Counted from the stretch's first letter, positions 44,372 through 54,992 are shown. The stretch: DNA of 64,000 nt from MPNP01 sp965221445 (GCA_965221445.1 CBDCSF010000013.1:124001-188000), one strand, 5' to 3'. The notes: generated by a model from the letters alone, not told the origin. A program made the numbers and translations.

Positions 44372-45866
44372 TTTCAATAACCAAAATCTGAATTGCTATC
44401 TCCCTTGCAGTTTTCTGCAAACCAAGGGAATTAAGTCCGGCAAGAGCTCTCCTAATCTCGTTAGGACTGGTTTGATTTACATCTTGCAGGATGTTTAGGA
44501 TATCCAGAACAGTTTCACCATACTTACCTTGTTCAATCATTGTGGTAAATTCATCCTCGGAAGCAAGCTCAGTTAACCCTGAAATTATTCCCTGCTGCAA
44601 AGGTGTAGAAGGAGTTGCATTGTCTAGATTACCGGTTCTTAGAGAGTATAGGAAATTCTCTTCTCTGTTGGAAGGTGACATTAACTCCATTTCCTCTAGT
44701 GGGAAGGAATACAACATTGCCGGTAAATAGTGACTAGGCGAAATTCGACCAAATTCAACAATATGTGTCAATATCCTGGGTACAAAATACTGGGTGAAAT
44801 TGACGCTTAGACCTTCTTGTTCCATCAACGAATAGCCATTCAAAAATAGTTCCTTTATTTCAATAGTATTTTGTGAGGATAAGGCTTTTTCCAAGCCTTG
44901 GATAACTCTAACTCTTTCCCAAACTCCATCTGTTGAAGGAGGTTTCGTTCTGGTATATGCTACCAATAAGGTCTCAAACGGTAGGGAATTGGAGCGAACC
45001 AGTTTTTCGAGAGATTCTATCCGTGTTTTCCATTCAGGGCTGTGGTCCTTGAGATGAAAAGCCATAGAAGGTTCAATTTCCTGATGGTAATTGTAAAAAC
45101 CACTATCCTTCAACATTCTGAAGAGAAGGGGGGTAAGTTGTACGAATTCCTGGTTGGCGATACTTAGAGCCAATTCAGGGAAAAGGAAAATGGTAACGAT
45201 TTGTTCTTCTTGGGAGGTAAAATCACCAATGGTTTTAGCTGCTTCAAAGACCAATTCAGCGTTTTTCCATTCTCCTAATCTGACATAGCAATAGATTTGA
45301 TGCGTAAACGATGGGGCATCAATTGCCCCTGATTTAACACCAGAGCAGGGTATATGTTCCGAGTTGGTCAATAAGGCAATATCAAACCTTCGAGTATCTA
45401 ATTCCTTCCCCCTGCCTCCGGACCTATTCATTAATTCATTGGCTTGTTCTAGCGCTCCAAACTCAATCAATTTATCAACTCTAGTTAAAAAGAGCTTACC
45501 TTCACCAGATGAATCCCAGGGAGGTTTAGCTTCAGCAAGCAAAAGGATATAGAATAACTCCAGTGCTGCAGGAACAAGGTTGGTTTCGATATTGGATATT
45601 TTGTCTCGAATGGTTTCAATCTGTGAGCCTGCCCAGAGATCATTTGGAAATCCTGATACTCCACTTGGGATTAACCCCACGGCATCAATATTGATTCCTA
45701 AAATCGGTTCTGATTTTATTTCAAAAAGAACTTCCTGATCAGCTGAATCTTCCAAGCCTATATTGTCCAGATCTAGAGATAAGGGATCTTCTTCCTGGGC
45801 AACAAGATTTATTTCTACAAGGAATAAAAAAGGAATTAGACAAAGAAAGCGGATTTTAGTCAACAT
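44352..45866 (-). CDS. Secreted hypothetical protein, helical-repeat type
   Basis: The 504-residue protein begins with a signal peptide (KIRFLCLIPFLFLVEINLVAQ, cut near AQ-EE). An acidic stretch follows, then a mostly helical body with repeated patterns such as FGALEQANELMNRS and YVRLGEWKNAELVFEAAKTIGD that resemble TPR-like units. Two cysteines (IPCSG, IYCYV) could form a disulfide. It sits directly upstream of xerD, overlapping its start, and overlaps the small membrane protein gene upstream, so the three are translationally linked. Similar large periplasmic hypotheticals exist in Alphaproteobacteria, but no function is known to me. Confidence 0.8.
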   Translation of the reverse strand: MLTKIRFLCLIPFLFLVEINLVAQEEDPLSLDLDNIGLEDSADQEVLFEIKSEPILGINIDAVGLIPSGVSGFPNDLWAGSQIETIRDKISNIETNLVPAALELFYILLLAEAKPPWDSSGEGKLFLTRVDKLIEFGALEQANELMNRSGGRGKELDTRRFDIALLTNSEHIPCSGVKSGAIDAPSFTHQIYCYVRLGEWKNAELVFEAAKTIGDFTSQEEQIVTIFLFPELALSIANQEFVQLTPLLFRMLKDSGFYNYHQEIEPSMAFHLKDHSPEWKTRIESLEKLVRSNSLPFETLLVAYTRTKPPSTDGVWERVRVIQGLEKALSSQNTIEIKELFLNGYSLMEQEGLSVNFTQYFVPRILTHIVEFGRISPSHYLPAMLYSFPLEEMELMSPSNREENFLYSLRTGNLDNATPSTPLQQGIISGLTELASEDEFTTMIEQGKYGETVLDILNILQDVNQTSPNEIRRALAGLNSLGLQKTAREIAIQILVIENEKYTR

Positions 45867-45993
45867 TTACTTCAATAGGTACTACTAGGCTTCCCTCAGG
45901 TGGGCTTATATTACCTAGGTACGAATACCCGACCAATCCTCCGATAAGTAAAAGTAAAAATAGAAATAGTATAAATATTAATCGTCTAAACAA
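45856..45993 (-). CDS. Small single-pass membrane protein (45 residues)
   Basis: A short frame from TTG 45993 to TAA 45856-45858 encodes a basic start (FRRL), a long hydrophobic segment (FILFLFLLLLIGGLVGYSYL) and a Pro/Glu-containing tail ending EGSLVVPIEVNVD. This is the pattern of a single-pass inner-membrane peptide with a short periplasmic tail. AAGGA lies about ten bases before the TTG. Its last 11 bases overlap the start of the secreted hypothetical gene, which argues for real, coupled translation. Short and with a non-ATG start, so moderately uncertain. Confidence 0.6.
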   Translation of the reverse strand: MFRRLIFILFLFLLLLIGGLVGYSYLGNISPPEGSLVVPIEVNVD

Positions 45994-47027
45994 TTTCTCT
46001 AATCCTTTGGGTAAAGGGAAAATTCAGAAAAAAGTATCTAAATCATAAAATTGACTATAACAATGTCAGTTGCAGTTTGAAATCAGGAGCAATCTCAGAT
46101 TTCTTTTTGCCAGTATTTGGAAATGTTGCCAAGCCCTGGCCTATAAAATTATGGTGCTTATATATCTGAAAAGTCAAAATTTTACCCTTATCAATAACAC
46201 CCCTATGGAGCGATAAATTTTAAACTCCCAAGAATGTCTAAAAACATTCCCCATACCTCACAATAAAACTGCACACAAGCAAGTAGGTGATTAGCCTACT
46301 GCCCTCCTATGTCTAATCATGCAAGGAACCCTTACAAATTCCTAATTTCCATGCCGAAATCGGATATAAGGGCGTACGATTACAGGTCTATAATGAAACC
46401 TCCGTGTAATGATATTTAAAATTACGTTCCGTTGTGCCTTTCTGGAACAAGTAAAAGTGTACAAAGTGGTTTTAAGAAACAAAATGCCAACAAAAATTGT
46501 TCCGTTTCTTCCAGCATGTGTTATAAGAGGATTATTCATAATGACCTCACTTTTAAACAAAAATAAGACACTTTAAACCATGGAGGAGGGGGTGTTGGTC
46601 AAGCAAATAAAAGGCAGTTAAACAAACAAAAAAAACAGCAACAATGATCAAATTCCAGATGAAGTACATCAAAGAATAGAGGCTATCGCAATGGCTTTGT
46701 TTAGGGAAAAGAGGGTAGAAAAATCGGAGAAAATGGCTAGTCAGGTATATTAGCACCGTATTAATTATAAGATAGACTCGTTGCAATTTCTGCCATAAGA
46801 GCGTCAATAAAGCTGTACGGTCACGATACCCATACTCTTGAAGTCTGGAATGGATAAAAGATCTCTTTTGATCTTTCCTTTCGAATCAACAGACAATGGC
46901 TGATTAAATCCATGCATTTTGTGGTATGTCCGAATTAGATCGCTGATTATGGTCAATAAAGGATTCAGAGAATATTAGAGAGTGCCTGATTACATTTTCC
47001 GGTGATTAGTTATTTGGAGCGCAATTA
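45994..47027. other. About 1 kb without a clear gene, upstream of the polyketide synthase
   Basis: This region contains the presumed promoter of the polyketide synthase at its right end. Two small minus-strand frames overlap here: 46342-46539 (65 codons, ATG with GTGAGGT upstream) and 46553-46807 (84 codons, hydrophobic, TTG start). Neither resembles a known family and neither is called. A 6-bp perfect inverted repeat AGTAGG/CCTACT (46282-46300) with a 7-base loop lacks a T-run and could be an operator or chance. No transposase remnant or RNA was recognised. Confidence 0.5.
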
Positions 47028-50000
47028 ATGCAAAATCAACATGATGATCGACAAGTTGCAGTTGTTGGGTATGCCTATCAAATGCCGGGCGGAATAAGGA
47101 ATGACGAGGATTTCTGGAAACTACTTTGTGATCGCTCATATATTCAAAATCCGATCAGGGAAAGATATGGCCGAGGTTATTTACCAATTGGAGGATATTT
47201 TGGCCCAACCAGGATGATTTCACACTATGAAGGCCATATTCTGAATGAAGATGAGTGCTTTCTTGACCATAAATTCTTCGGTATCTCTTATAATGAATTC
47301 ATCAATCTGGATCCTCAGGCCCGTATGCTTCTGACCAAATCATGGGAGGCAATTGAGCATGCCGGTTGGACATTGAATAAATTGCACAATAGCAAGACTG
47401 GTGTATTTGTAGGTTCCCAGACGCCAGCTGCAGCCAATTATCGCGAGATGTATGGTGTTTCGGAATATACTGCCCCAGTTGCCAGCCTAGCTATGTTGGC
47501 AAATCGTATTTCCTATCATTTCAATCTCATGGGCACATCAATGACATGCTGTACAGCATGCTCGGCCGGATTAAGTGCACTTCACACGGCCTTTAATGCA
47601 ATTAGAATTGGAGATTGTGACCAAGCTTTGGTTGGTGCTGTGAATTTTCTTGGCATTGGAAGATTGAGTTGCAGTTTCAGTCAGATGGGCATCATTAGTC
47701 CCGATGGGGTCTGCCGGTCATTTGACGCCGAAGCCAATGGCTACATGCGATCCGAAGGAGCATTTGTTTATGCCCTGAAACCCCTTTCTGTAGCTGAAAA
47801 TGACGGTGACAAAATCTATGCTGTTATAGAGTCCACTGCACTGAACACAGCAGGTTCGGCCGATGAGTCTATGGGGTTGGCACCTGGTCGCACGATCACG
47901 GCACCGACAATTCATTCCCAGAAAATCCTGATGCATGAGGCTGCAATTCGAGCAGGTCGCAAGCTCGTTGAATTCGATTATATTGAAGCACATGCCACAG
48001 GCACAAAAGTTGGTGATGCAATTGAGGGCAATGCAATTGCTGAAGCCTATGGGGGGAGGCAAGCCCGTGATGTTCCCCTACGCGTTTCAAGTGTCAAGAG
48101 TAATATTGGACATATGGAAGCCGCTGCATTTCATGGGTCCTTGCTGAAAGTCCTTCTTATGATGAAGCATCGGATTTTTGCACCGACTTCACATAGTTTT
48201 GTAATTCGCAATCCTGCCATAAATTTTCATAGCTGTCCTATGGATGTACAGACCGAGTGCGAGGAGTTTCCAGATCGTGGTGTTGTTTTTGGCATTAATT
48301 CATTTGGATTTGGTGGAGCGAATGGACATTGTGTCGTAAGCGAATACCGCCCGAAAAAGCCAAGGCATTGGTCAATTCCCCTAGCACCAGCTGATAGTAT
48401 AATGATACCGGTTTCTGCCCGCAACTCGGAAGCGCTCACTTCGTTAGTAGGATCTTTGAGTAATTCAATTAAAGAATCTTGTCCAGATCTTTACACGCTT
48501 GCAGGTAACCTCAGTACACGCCGTACACATTTTGCCTACCGAACTGCTTTTACAGTGAGCAATCGCCAAGAGCTGATTAATGCCCTTGATTCATTTCCAG
48601 AAAGTCAACCGAAACAAATGATCGACGAGAACAATGATCGCTTGGTTATGGTTTTTACTGGCCAGGGGACGCAATGGCCAAATTGTGGAAGGGAGCTTTA
48701 TAATTCAAATCCCGTTTTCAGGCGTGTAATTGATAAAATTGATGAGTTATGGAGAACCCATTCAAGTTTTTCCCTTCGTGATACCCTTTTTAAGGCCAAC
48801 CAATCACGTTTAGATGAGTGTGAACTGGCCCAACCCGTTACTTTCATGTTGCAATGCTCCATCTTGGAATTGCTCAAGACCTGGGGAGTTTATCCTGACT
48901 GTGTCATAGGACACAGCTCTGGTGAGGTAGCAGCTGCTTATGCTAGTGGTGCATTGTCTCTTGAAGATGCAACGCATCTGGTTTATGTGCGTTCCAATTT
49001 GCAGCAACGAACAGCCCATTCAGGCCGCTTGTTGGCAATCGGTCTTGACCTTGCAGGCGTAGAAGAGTTGCTTGAAGAGATGGATATTGCTTACAGTAAC
49101 GAGAAACATGGAACAGTGAAAGTTGAGATCGCATGTGAAAATTCACCTGCTAATACGGTTATCTGTGGTTTGGAATCAAACTTGTGTCCTCTCATGGACG
49201 TACTTCACTCACGAAATATCCAGAATGGCCTCTTGCCTGGTAATATTGCATTCCATTCAACGGCAATGGATATAATCAAAAATGATGTGTTGGATCAATT
49301 ATCGTTTCTTGACAAGCGGACATTCACATTCAATGTACCCATGATATCCTCGGTATCTGGTGAACTGGCCACCATGTTAAACAGTGAATATTGGTGGTCC
49401 AACATACGCAAAAAAGTTCGATTTTCTGCCGCTATTGTCTCAGCTGCCGGTATATATGATCCAAGATGTGTACTTGAAATAGCTCCTCATTCGTCACTTC
49501 AACCAGTTATATCAGAATGCCTGGGTACTACACGACTTCAGATCGAATCCATTCCTTCATTTGAAAGGGGAAGTGATTCCCGTACTGATTTTGGCCGGAT
49601 GCTGGGATGTCTCTACATGTCGGGTATAAATCTTGATTTTGATGCACAGTATCCAAGATCAAATCCCATAACAGCACATCTCCCGCCCTATCCGTTGTCG
49701 GGTGTCCGATACGTAAATCGTTTCAAAGATGAGGAGTTTACACTTAAACGAGGCCCTTCTGTTGATGGACCACTAGTGGGGCGCCGTATCCAATGTGATT
49801 ACCCATTGTTTGAGAATTTGTTGTCAAGCAGGAATTTGCCTTGGTTGTTGGGCCACAAAGCCCAAGGTGTTGCAATCATGCCGGCAGCTGGCTATATTGA
49901 GATGATTCTTGAATCCATTGAAGGCAAGCCGGCATTCTTTGAGATGGTTGAATTTCTTCAGCCCTGTCCTATCCCTGAAACACCCGTTCGTTTACAAACT

Positions 50001-53000
50001 CAACTGTTACCAATTGATGAAGTTGATGACGAGTTTGATTTCACAATTTCAAGCAAGTCTTTTGAACCTGATGCCAAAAGTACCGTACATTGCCGAGGTA
50101 AGGTTAAATTGATTGACCCTCTACCTCTCAAAGAGACCAAGATGAACCTTGCCGAAGTTGATTTTTCAGAATTCGATTCATGTCCCTACCCTACAGGAGA
50201 AGAATTTTATAAACGCTCATCAGCAATCTTGGGGGATGCTTTTGAATATGGTTCGGATTTCCAAAGTATAAAAAAAATCCAGGAAAATAGAAGCAGTGGT
50301 GGGTTGATAATAGATATTGATGTAGATAACGATTTCTGGACACTTGGTCGTGAGGAAGGGTTTGTGTTTTCTCCCAACCAGTTAGATGGAGGATTGCAAT
50401 CCCTACTATACCACCTGATGATTTGTATAGATGTATTCTCAATGCCAAAACGTATGGAGGGAGTTACATTCTTGCACCCTCCTACATCCTCCGAAATGAA
50501 ATGTGTGATTGATTTACCCTGGGATGTTCAAATCCAAACTGATGCTTTTGGTCATAGGACCGTACCCATGGGTGAAAACTCCAGTGGACGGCTTAGTTTT
50601 TACGATGGTACCACAGGCAAACTCACACTGTATATCAATAACTATTATTGTTCCAATACCCATACGCGTCTTTCCGAATTAAAATCGAATAAACATAAAC
50701 TGGTCTGGCAGAAAAAATTCCTGACGGACATCAAGCAACCCGAGCAAAAGGACGATGGTACGATATCATTCGAATCACTTTATACTGCCATATTGGGAAA
50801 AGCCTCTGTACGTAATTGTCGGATTGCTGAATTTGCTGGCCAAAAAAGCCCTGAAGAGACAATATTCAATAAATTTAGGGAGTTTATGAACAAGTTCCAA
50901 TCCTCCAGTGAATATTGGCTGATCGGAGACAATGAATCATGCACCAACGAGCTGTTCAATGCCTTGCAAAGCAGGAAAATCGTAGTTCGCTTCCAGCATC
51001 TTGAGCAGGATAGTAATAACAATATTGATCTTTCCCGGGGGTTGCTGCGTCAGCATGCAGCTGACCTCATTATTGTTGATCTCGAAAAAGTGGGTGTTGA
51101 AGCTAATTCATGGCAGTTTTGGGAGAAAATAGCAACGCCTGGAGGTTTGCTTTTGCTGATTAATCCACCTGGTGGTTTTTCTTCTGCCGAAGGATGGACC
51201 CGAGTTGGCAAATACAGCAATGCAGTTCTGCTAAGAGCTCCCGAATTGCAATTCTTGAAGGTATCTCTGGACAAAAAACCATCAGTCCATTGGGTTTTTG
51301 GCGAATCGGACAGTCTTGCGAGAAATTGGTTGGATATGCTGGTTAGTAGCCGGGCCATGCAATTGGATGTCTTCGATCACGAGGAGAGATTCAAGAATGT
51401 TGACTGGTTGTCTGCTCTGGATCTGAATGAAATAGATATTTTTTGTGATAGCAATGCCCATGATCTCACAGGAGCAAAGTTTGTCAGTTGGTTGGTTGAT
51501 TTCGTCAATGAACTTGTAAAGTATCGAACAGGCAAGGTATCAGAATCATGCCAACTAACCGTTATCACCAGAAAAGCTGCCATGCAGGTTGATGATTTGC
51601 GCGGATGTGCAGTTTGGGGTGCAATAAGGAGTATGGCTGCCGAAGTCGTTCCAGAGGCCATGATTGATTTTTGCCTTGTGGATATCGGTGATCCAGAAGA
51701 TTTGAACTGTCTGGCATGGCTCAAGCGAGTCAATCTCCGTGAACGTGAAGTGGCCATTCGCAACGAGCAGCCATGGGTGCCACGATTTGTTGGTGTCAAG
51801 CAGGTTCAGGCATTGGTTCCTGTCAATGAAGATCCTAATTACAGGTTGCTTTTGAAGCAACCCGGCCAGTTAACCGGGTTGCAGTTTCAGACTGTAAAGC
51901 ACAATAACCCCGGTCCAGATGATCTTGAGATAGAGATCAAGGCCGTGGGACTTAATTTCCGTGATATCATGGTAACCTTGGACATGCTGCCACCAATGGG
52001 CTATGAGCGTTCTGCCATTGGGAGAGATATCGGTATGGAAGCGAGTGGCAAGGTCATTGGCAAAGGTGATGATGTTACTGATTTTGATATAGGTGATCCA
52101 GTTGTTCTTATGCATAGCGGATGTGTCGGTAATCGTATCATTATCAACAAGAATCATGTTTTTCCCAAACCGGATAATTTAACCATGTATGAAGCAGCAG
52201 CATCGCTTTCCGTTTATATCACGGCATATTATGCATTGATACAACTGGCACGAATCCGTAAGGGAATGCGGGTACTTGTACATTCAGCGGGTGGGGGTGT
52301 AGGTCAGGCAGCAATGCAATTGGCAAAACATGTTGGTGCAGAAATCTACACGACTGCTGGAACAGAAGAGAAGAGATCAAGACTCATGACAATGGGTGCC
52401 AAGGGTGCTTTTGATTCTCACAGTTATGACTGGTATGATTCATTAATGGCTGCCACTAATGGAGAGGGGGTTGATGTCGTCCTCAATTCTCTGGCTGGGC
52501 GCCATATAAGACTTTGTCTGCAATCCTTGCGCCCGGGAGGTTGGCATTGTGAAATAGGCAAAGTTGATGTTTATGCAGACAGCAAGCTCGGTATGAGGGT
52601 TATTAGAAAAAATTTGCGTTTTATAACTATCGACATGGATCGTCTTATGTTGGATGATCCATTGCTCTCCCGTACCTTGTGCCTATCATGTCTGAACCTA
52701 CTAGAACAAGGTCATGTCAAACCCTTGCAAATAAATACCTATTCATTTGCGGAGTATGAGAAAGCCATGCGAAAAATGATTTCGGGACAACATCAGGGTA
52801 AGTTGTTACTTTTAGCTCCCGACAGGAACGACAAATGTGACCTGGCAGTGAACGATCAAAGGCCATTCCTTGATCCAGAATCAACATATCTGGTTACTGG
52901 AGGTATGGGTGGATTTGGTCTGAGCGTTTTGACATACCTTACTCGTGTAGGTGCACGCCACATCACACTCATAGATCGTGATCCTAATCGCCTTCGTGAT

Positions 53001-54056
53001 TTCGAATGGATTTACCACAATTCGAATCTGAAGTACATGGACGAGGAAATTCAAATTGACATTCTACAAGGCGATGTCCAGTCCATGGATGATGTTAAAC
53101 GCTGCATCAACGAGTGCAAATTGCCAATCAAGGGAATTTTCCATCTGGCAGGGACGCTTGATGATCGTTCCATGTTAGAAATGACAGCAGAATCAGTCGA
53201 TAAGGTTTTTGCACCAAAGGCTTTGGGAGCACTCAATTTGCACCAGGCAAGTTTACACATTCCACTTGACTATTTCGTAATGCTATCCTCGACATCCTCG
53301 ACTTTTGGTAATCCAGGACAGGTGAATTACAGTTCAGCAAGTGCTTTTCTGGATGGCCTTGCCTCATTCAGGCGAAACAGAAATTTACCCGCATTTGCAT
53401 TTAATATGGCAGCTGTTGCGGAAACAGGTATGGCTTCAAGAAATCCACATGTTCTAAGGATTATGAGAGCTGCGGGCACACTACCGGTAAGTTGTGTATT
53501 TGCCCTGAATAATTTTGATTATGCACTCAGATGTATGCCAGATAGTGATCATCTCATTACAGCCTTATTCAAGAATGTACCATGGACTTTCAACTCACCT
53601 GATTTCATGAGGTTAGGTTATGTGATCTCGAACCAGAGGTTTTTTGAGGATAAAACAGGCAAACAACTGTCGGTTACATCCGTGGTCAACCGAATCATGG
53701 AAAAGGTTGCTGAATTGTGCGGACATGACGAAGGGACACCTGATGAACCGTTATCAGTTTACGGCATGAATTCAATTTCTACCGCTGAACTTAGCGCCTT
53801 TCTACAGGGAGAATACAACATCCAGGTCAGTGCTCTGGAGTTGATGACCACAGCAACATGTCAATCATTGGCCAGGATCATCGTTTATGGTGAGGAATCA
53901 TGTTCAGATAAGGTCGATGACATAGAGTTTGCATTACCCTCGGAGGATGATGATAGGGGACAAGTCCAGCGTAACAGAAAACCATCCTTGTTTGCAAGTC
54001 CATTGGAAGATCACTTTGATTACGATGATGAATGCATGTCAAAGGATGTTTTGTAA
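47028..54056 (+). CDS. Highly reducing single-module type I polyketide synthase (KS-AT-DH-psiMT-ER-KR-ACP)
   Basis: The 2342-residue protein contains, in order: KS (residues ~8-430; Cys178 in TACSAG, His in EAHATGT and KSNIGHMEAA); AT (~535-850; FTGQGTQ, GHSSGE, IAFHS, which suggests malonyl units); DH (~910-1180; HKAQGVAIMP and LDGGLQS); a ~250-residue region placed like a methyltransferase but lacking its glycine motif; ER (~1610-1930; GLNFRDIM, SAGGGVGQAAMQ); KR (~1950-2150; TGGMGGFG, AGTLDD, NYSSASAF); ACP (~2220-2290; YGMNSIS). All reducing domains look active, so a saturated chain is expected, probably made iteratively as in fungal reducing PKSs and animal FAS. No thioesterase is present. 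GGAG lies eight bases before the start. cysD follows after 33 bases. Confidence 0.93.
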   Translation: MQNQHDDRQVAVVGYAYQMPGGIRNDEDFWKLLCDRSYIQNPIRERYGRGYLPIGGYFGPTRMISHYEGHILNEDECFLDHKFFGISYNEFINLDPQARMLLTKSWEAIEHAGWTLNKLHNSKTGVFVGSQTPAAANYREMYGVSEYTAPVASLAMLANRISYHFNLMGTSMTCCTACSAGLSALHTAFNAIRIGDCDQALVGAVNFLGIGRLSCSFSQMGIISPDGVCRSFDAEANGYMRSEGAFVYALKPLSVAENDGDKIYAVIESTALNTAGSADESMGLAPGRTITAPTIHSQKILMHEAAIRAGRKLVEFDYIEAHATGTKVGDAIEGNAIAEAYGGRQARDVPLRVSSVKSNIGHMEAAAFHGSLLKVLLMMKHRIFAPTSHSFVIRNPAINFHSCPMDVQTECEEFPDRGVVFGINSFGFGGANGHCVVSEYRPKKPRHWSIPLAPADSIMIPVSARNSEALTSLVGSLSNSIKESCPDLYTLAGNLSTRRTHFAYRTAFTVSNRQELINALDSFPESQPKQMIDENNDRLVMVFTGQGTQWPNCGRELYNSNPVFRRVIDKIDELWRTHSSFSLRDTLFKANQSRLDECELAQPVTFMLQCSILELLKTWGVYPDCVIGHSSGEVAAAYASGALSLEDATHLVYVRSNLQQRTAHSGRLLAIGLDLAGVEELLEEMDIAYSNEKHGTVKVEIACENSPANTVICGLESNLCPLMDVLHSRNIQNGLLPGNIAFHSTAMDIIKNDVLDQLSFLDKRTFTFNVPMISSVSGELATMLNSEYWWSNIRKKVRFSAAIVSAAGIYDPRCVLEIAPHSSLQPVISECLGTTRLQIESIPSFERGSDSRTDFGRMLGCLYMSGINLDFDAQYPRSNPITAHLPPYPLSGVRYVNRFKDEEFTLKRGPSVDGPLVGRRIQCDYPLFENLLSSRNLPWLLGHKAQGVAIMPAAGYIEMILESIEGKPAFFEMVEFLQPCPIPETPVRLQTQLLPIDEVDDEFDFTISSKSFEPDAKSTVHCRGKVKLIDPLPLKETKMNLAEVDFSEFDSCPYPTGEEFYKRSSAILGDAFEYGSDFQSIKKIQENRSSGGLIIDIDVDNDFWTLGREEGFVFSPNQLDGGLQSLLYHLMICIDVFSMPKRMEGVTFLHPPTSSEMKCVIDLPWDVQIQTDAFGHRTVPMGENSSGRLSFYDGTTGKLTLYINNYYCSNTHTRLSELKSNKHKLVWQKKFLTDIKQPEQKDDGTISFESLYTAILGKASVRNCRIAEFAGQKSPEETIFNKFREFMNKFQSSSEYWLIGDNESCTNELFNALQSRKIVVRFQHLEQDSNNNIDLSRGLLRQHAADLIIVDLEKVGVEANSWQFWEKIATPGGLLLLINPPGGFSSAEGWTRVGKYSNAVLLRAPELQFLKVSLDKKPSVHWVFGESDSLARNWLDMLVSSRAMQLDVFDHEERFKNVDWLSALDLNEIDIFCDSNAHDLTGAKFVSWLVDFVNELVKYRTGKVSESCQLTVITRKAAMQVDDLRGCAVWGAIRSMAAEVVPEAMIDFCLVDIGDPEDLNCLAWLKRVNLREREVAIRNEQPWVPRFVGVKQVQALVPVNEDPNYRLLLKQPGQLTGLQFQTVKHNNPGPDDLEIEIKAVGLNFRDIMVTLDMLPPMGYERSAIGRDIGMEASGKVIGKGDDVTDFDIGDPVVLMHSGCVGNRIIINKNHVFPKPDNLTMYEAAASLSVYITAYYALIQLARIRKGMRVLVHSAGGGVGQAAMQLAKHVGAEIYTTAGTEEKRSRLMTMGAKGAFDSHSYDWYDSLMAATNGEGVDVVLNSLAGRHIRLCLQSLRPGGWHCEIGKVDVYADSKLGMRVIRKNLRFITIDMDRLMLDDPLLSRTLCLSCLNLLEQGHVKPLQINTYSFAEYEKAMRKMISGQHQGKLLLLAPDRNDKCDLAVNDQRPFLDPESTYLVTGGMGGFGLSVLTYLTRVGARHITLIDRDPNRLRDFEWIYHNSNLKYMDEEIQIDILQGDVQSMDDVKRCINECKLPIKGIFHLAGTLDDRSMLEMTAESVDKVFAPKALGALNLHQASLHIPLDYFVMLSSTSSTFGNPGQVNYSSASAFLDGLASFRRNRNLPAFAFNMAAVAETGMASRNPHVLRIMRAAGTLPVSCVFALNNFDYALRCMPDSDHLITALFKNVPWTFNSPDFMRLGYVISNQRFFEDKTGKQLSVTSVVNRIMEKVAELCGHDEGTPDEPLSVYGMNSISTAELSAFLQGEYNIQVSALELMTTATCQSLARIIVYGEESCSDKVDDIEFALPSEDDDRGQVQRNRKPSLFASPLEDHFDYDDECMSKDVL

Positions 54057-54089
54057 GTTATCAAAGTAAATCCAATTTCCAAACTGTGT

Positions 54090-54992
54090 ATGACTGAAAA
54101 TCCACATATTGATTCCCTTTCACGTCTTGAATCGGAAAGTATCCAGATTATCAGGGAAACAGTAGCTGGGTTCAGTAATCCGGTAATGCTGTACTCAGTT
54201 GGGAAAGATTCATCCGTCTTGCTTCAATTGGCTATTCGGGCCTTTGCACCAGAAAAATTACCATTCCCTTTGCTCCATGTTGATACCGGCTGGAAATTCA
54301 GGGAAATAATTGAATTCCGTGACCGTATGGCAAAAAAGCTGGAAATGGATATAATTGTTCATACCAATCAGGATGGCAAGCTAAAGGGAATAAGTCCCTT
54401 TAGTCATGGTTCCAAAGAATATACTGATGTGATGAAAACAGTTGCACTTAGACAGGCGCTGGATAAGTACGATTTTGATGTAGCCATCGGAGGCGCCCGT
54501 CGGGATGAAGAATGTTCCCGATCCAAAGAACAAGTCTATTCTCTGCGCAAGCATCATCGGTGGTCACCGTCAATTCAAAGACCTGAGCCCTGGAATTTGT
54601 GCAATTCCCGTTTATCAAATGGAGAAAGCATGCGTGTCTTTCCACTTTCAGATTGGACCGAGAGCGATATATGGCTTTATATTTTGAGAAACAACATTCC
54701 TATTGTCCCCCTTTATTTTGCAGCTTCAAGACCTGTTCTTCGGCGTCAAGGACAACTAATCATGCGAGACGATGATCGTATGAAACTTGAAGATGGTGAG
54801 GTATTGGAACATTTGCAAATTCGTTTCCGGACGTTGGGTTGTTGGCCTCTGACAGGCGCAATTTTATCTGATGCAAAGTCAGTAGCTGAAATTATTGCGG
54901 AATTGCAAGACACCGGTACCTCAGAACGGGTTGGTCGTCTAAGCGATAGCGATGAAAATTTGGAACAAAAAAAACGTGAGGGATACTTTTGA
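54090..54992 (+). CDS. cysD: Sulfate adenylyltransferase subunit 2 (CysD-type)
   Basis: The 300-residue PP-loop enzyme has LYSVGKDSSVLLQLA (pyrophosphate-binding), LLHVDTGWKF, IGGARRDEECSRSKE, PWNLCNSR and FPLSDWTESDIWLYI, all characteristic of CysD. It makes adenosine 5'-phosphosulfate from ATP and sulfate together with CysN. Length is normal. Its stop codon overlaps the start of cysNC (TGATG). Position directly after the polyketide synthase, with no sulfite reductase or other cysteine genes nearby, suggests sulfate activation for sulfation rather than assimilation. Confidence 0.95.
   Translation: MTENPHIDSLSRLESESIQIIRETVAGFSNPVMLYSVGKDSSVLLQLAIRAFAPEKLPFPLLHVDTGWKFREIIEFRDRMAKKLEMDIIVHTNQDGKLKGISPFSHGSKEYTDVMKTVALRQALDKYDFDVAIGGARRDEECSRSKEQVYSLRKHHRWSPSIQRPEPWNLCNSRLSNGESMRVFPLSDWTESDIWLYILRNNIPIVPLYFAASRPVLRRQGQLIMRDDDRMKLEDGEVLEHLQIRFRTLGCWPLTGAILSDAKSVAEIIAELQDTGTSERVGRLSDSDENLEQKKREGYF

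Noticed and set aside
46282..46300. AGTAGG/CCTACT inverted repeat as a terminator
   Set aside because: The stem is only 6 bp with no T-run on either side; it could equally be an operator or chance.
46342..46807. Two overlapping small minus-strand frames upstream of the polyketide synthase
   Set aside because: They have no recognisable family, and one has a TTG start and only hydrophobic composition. The 65-codon frame has a plausible ribosome-binding site, so it is mentioned but not called.
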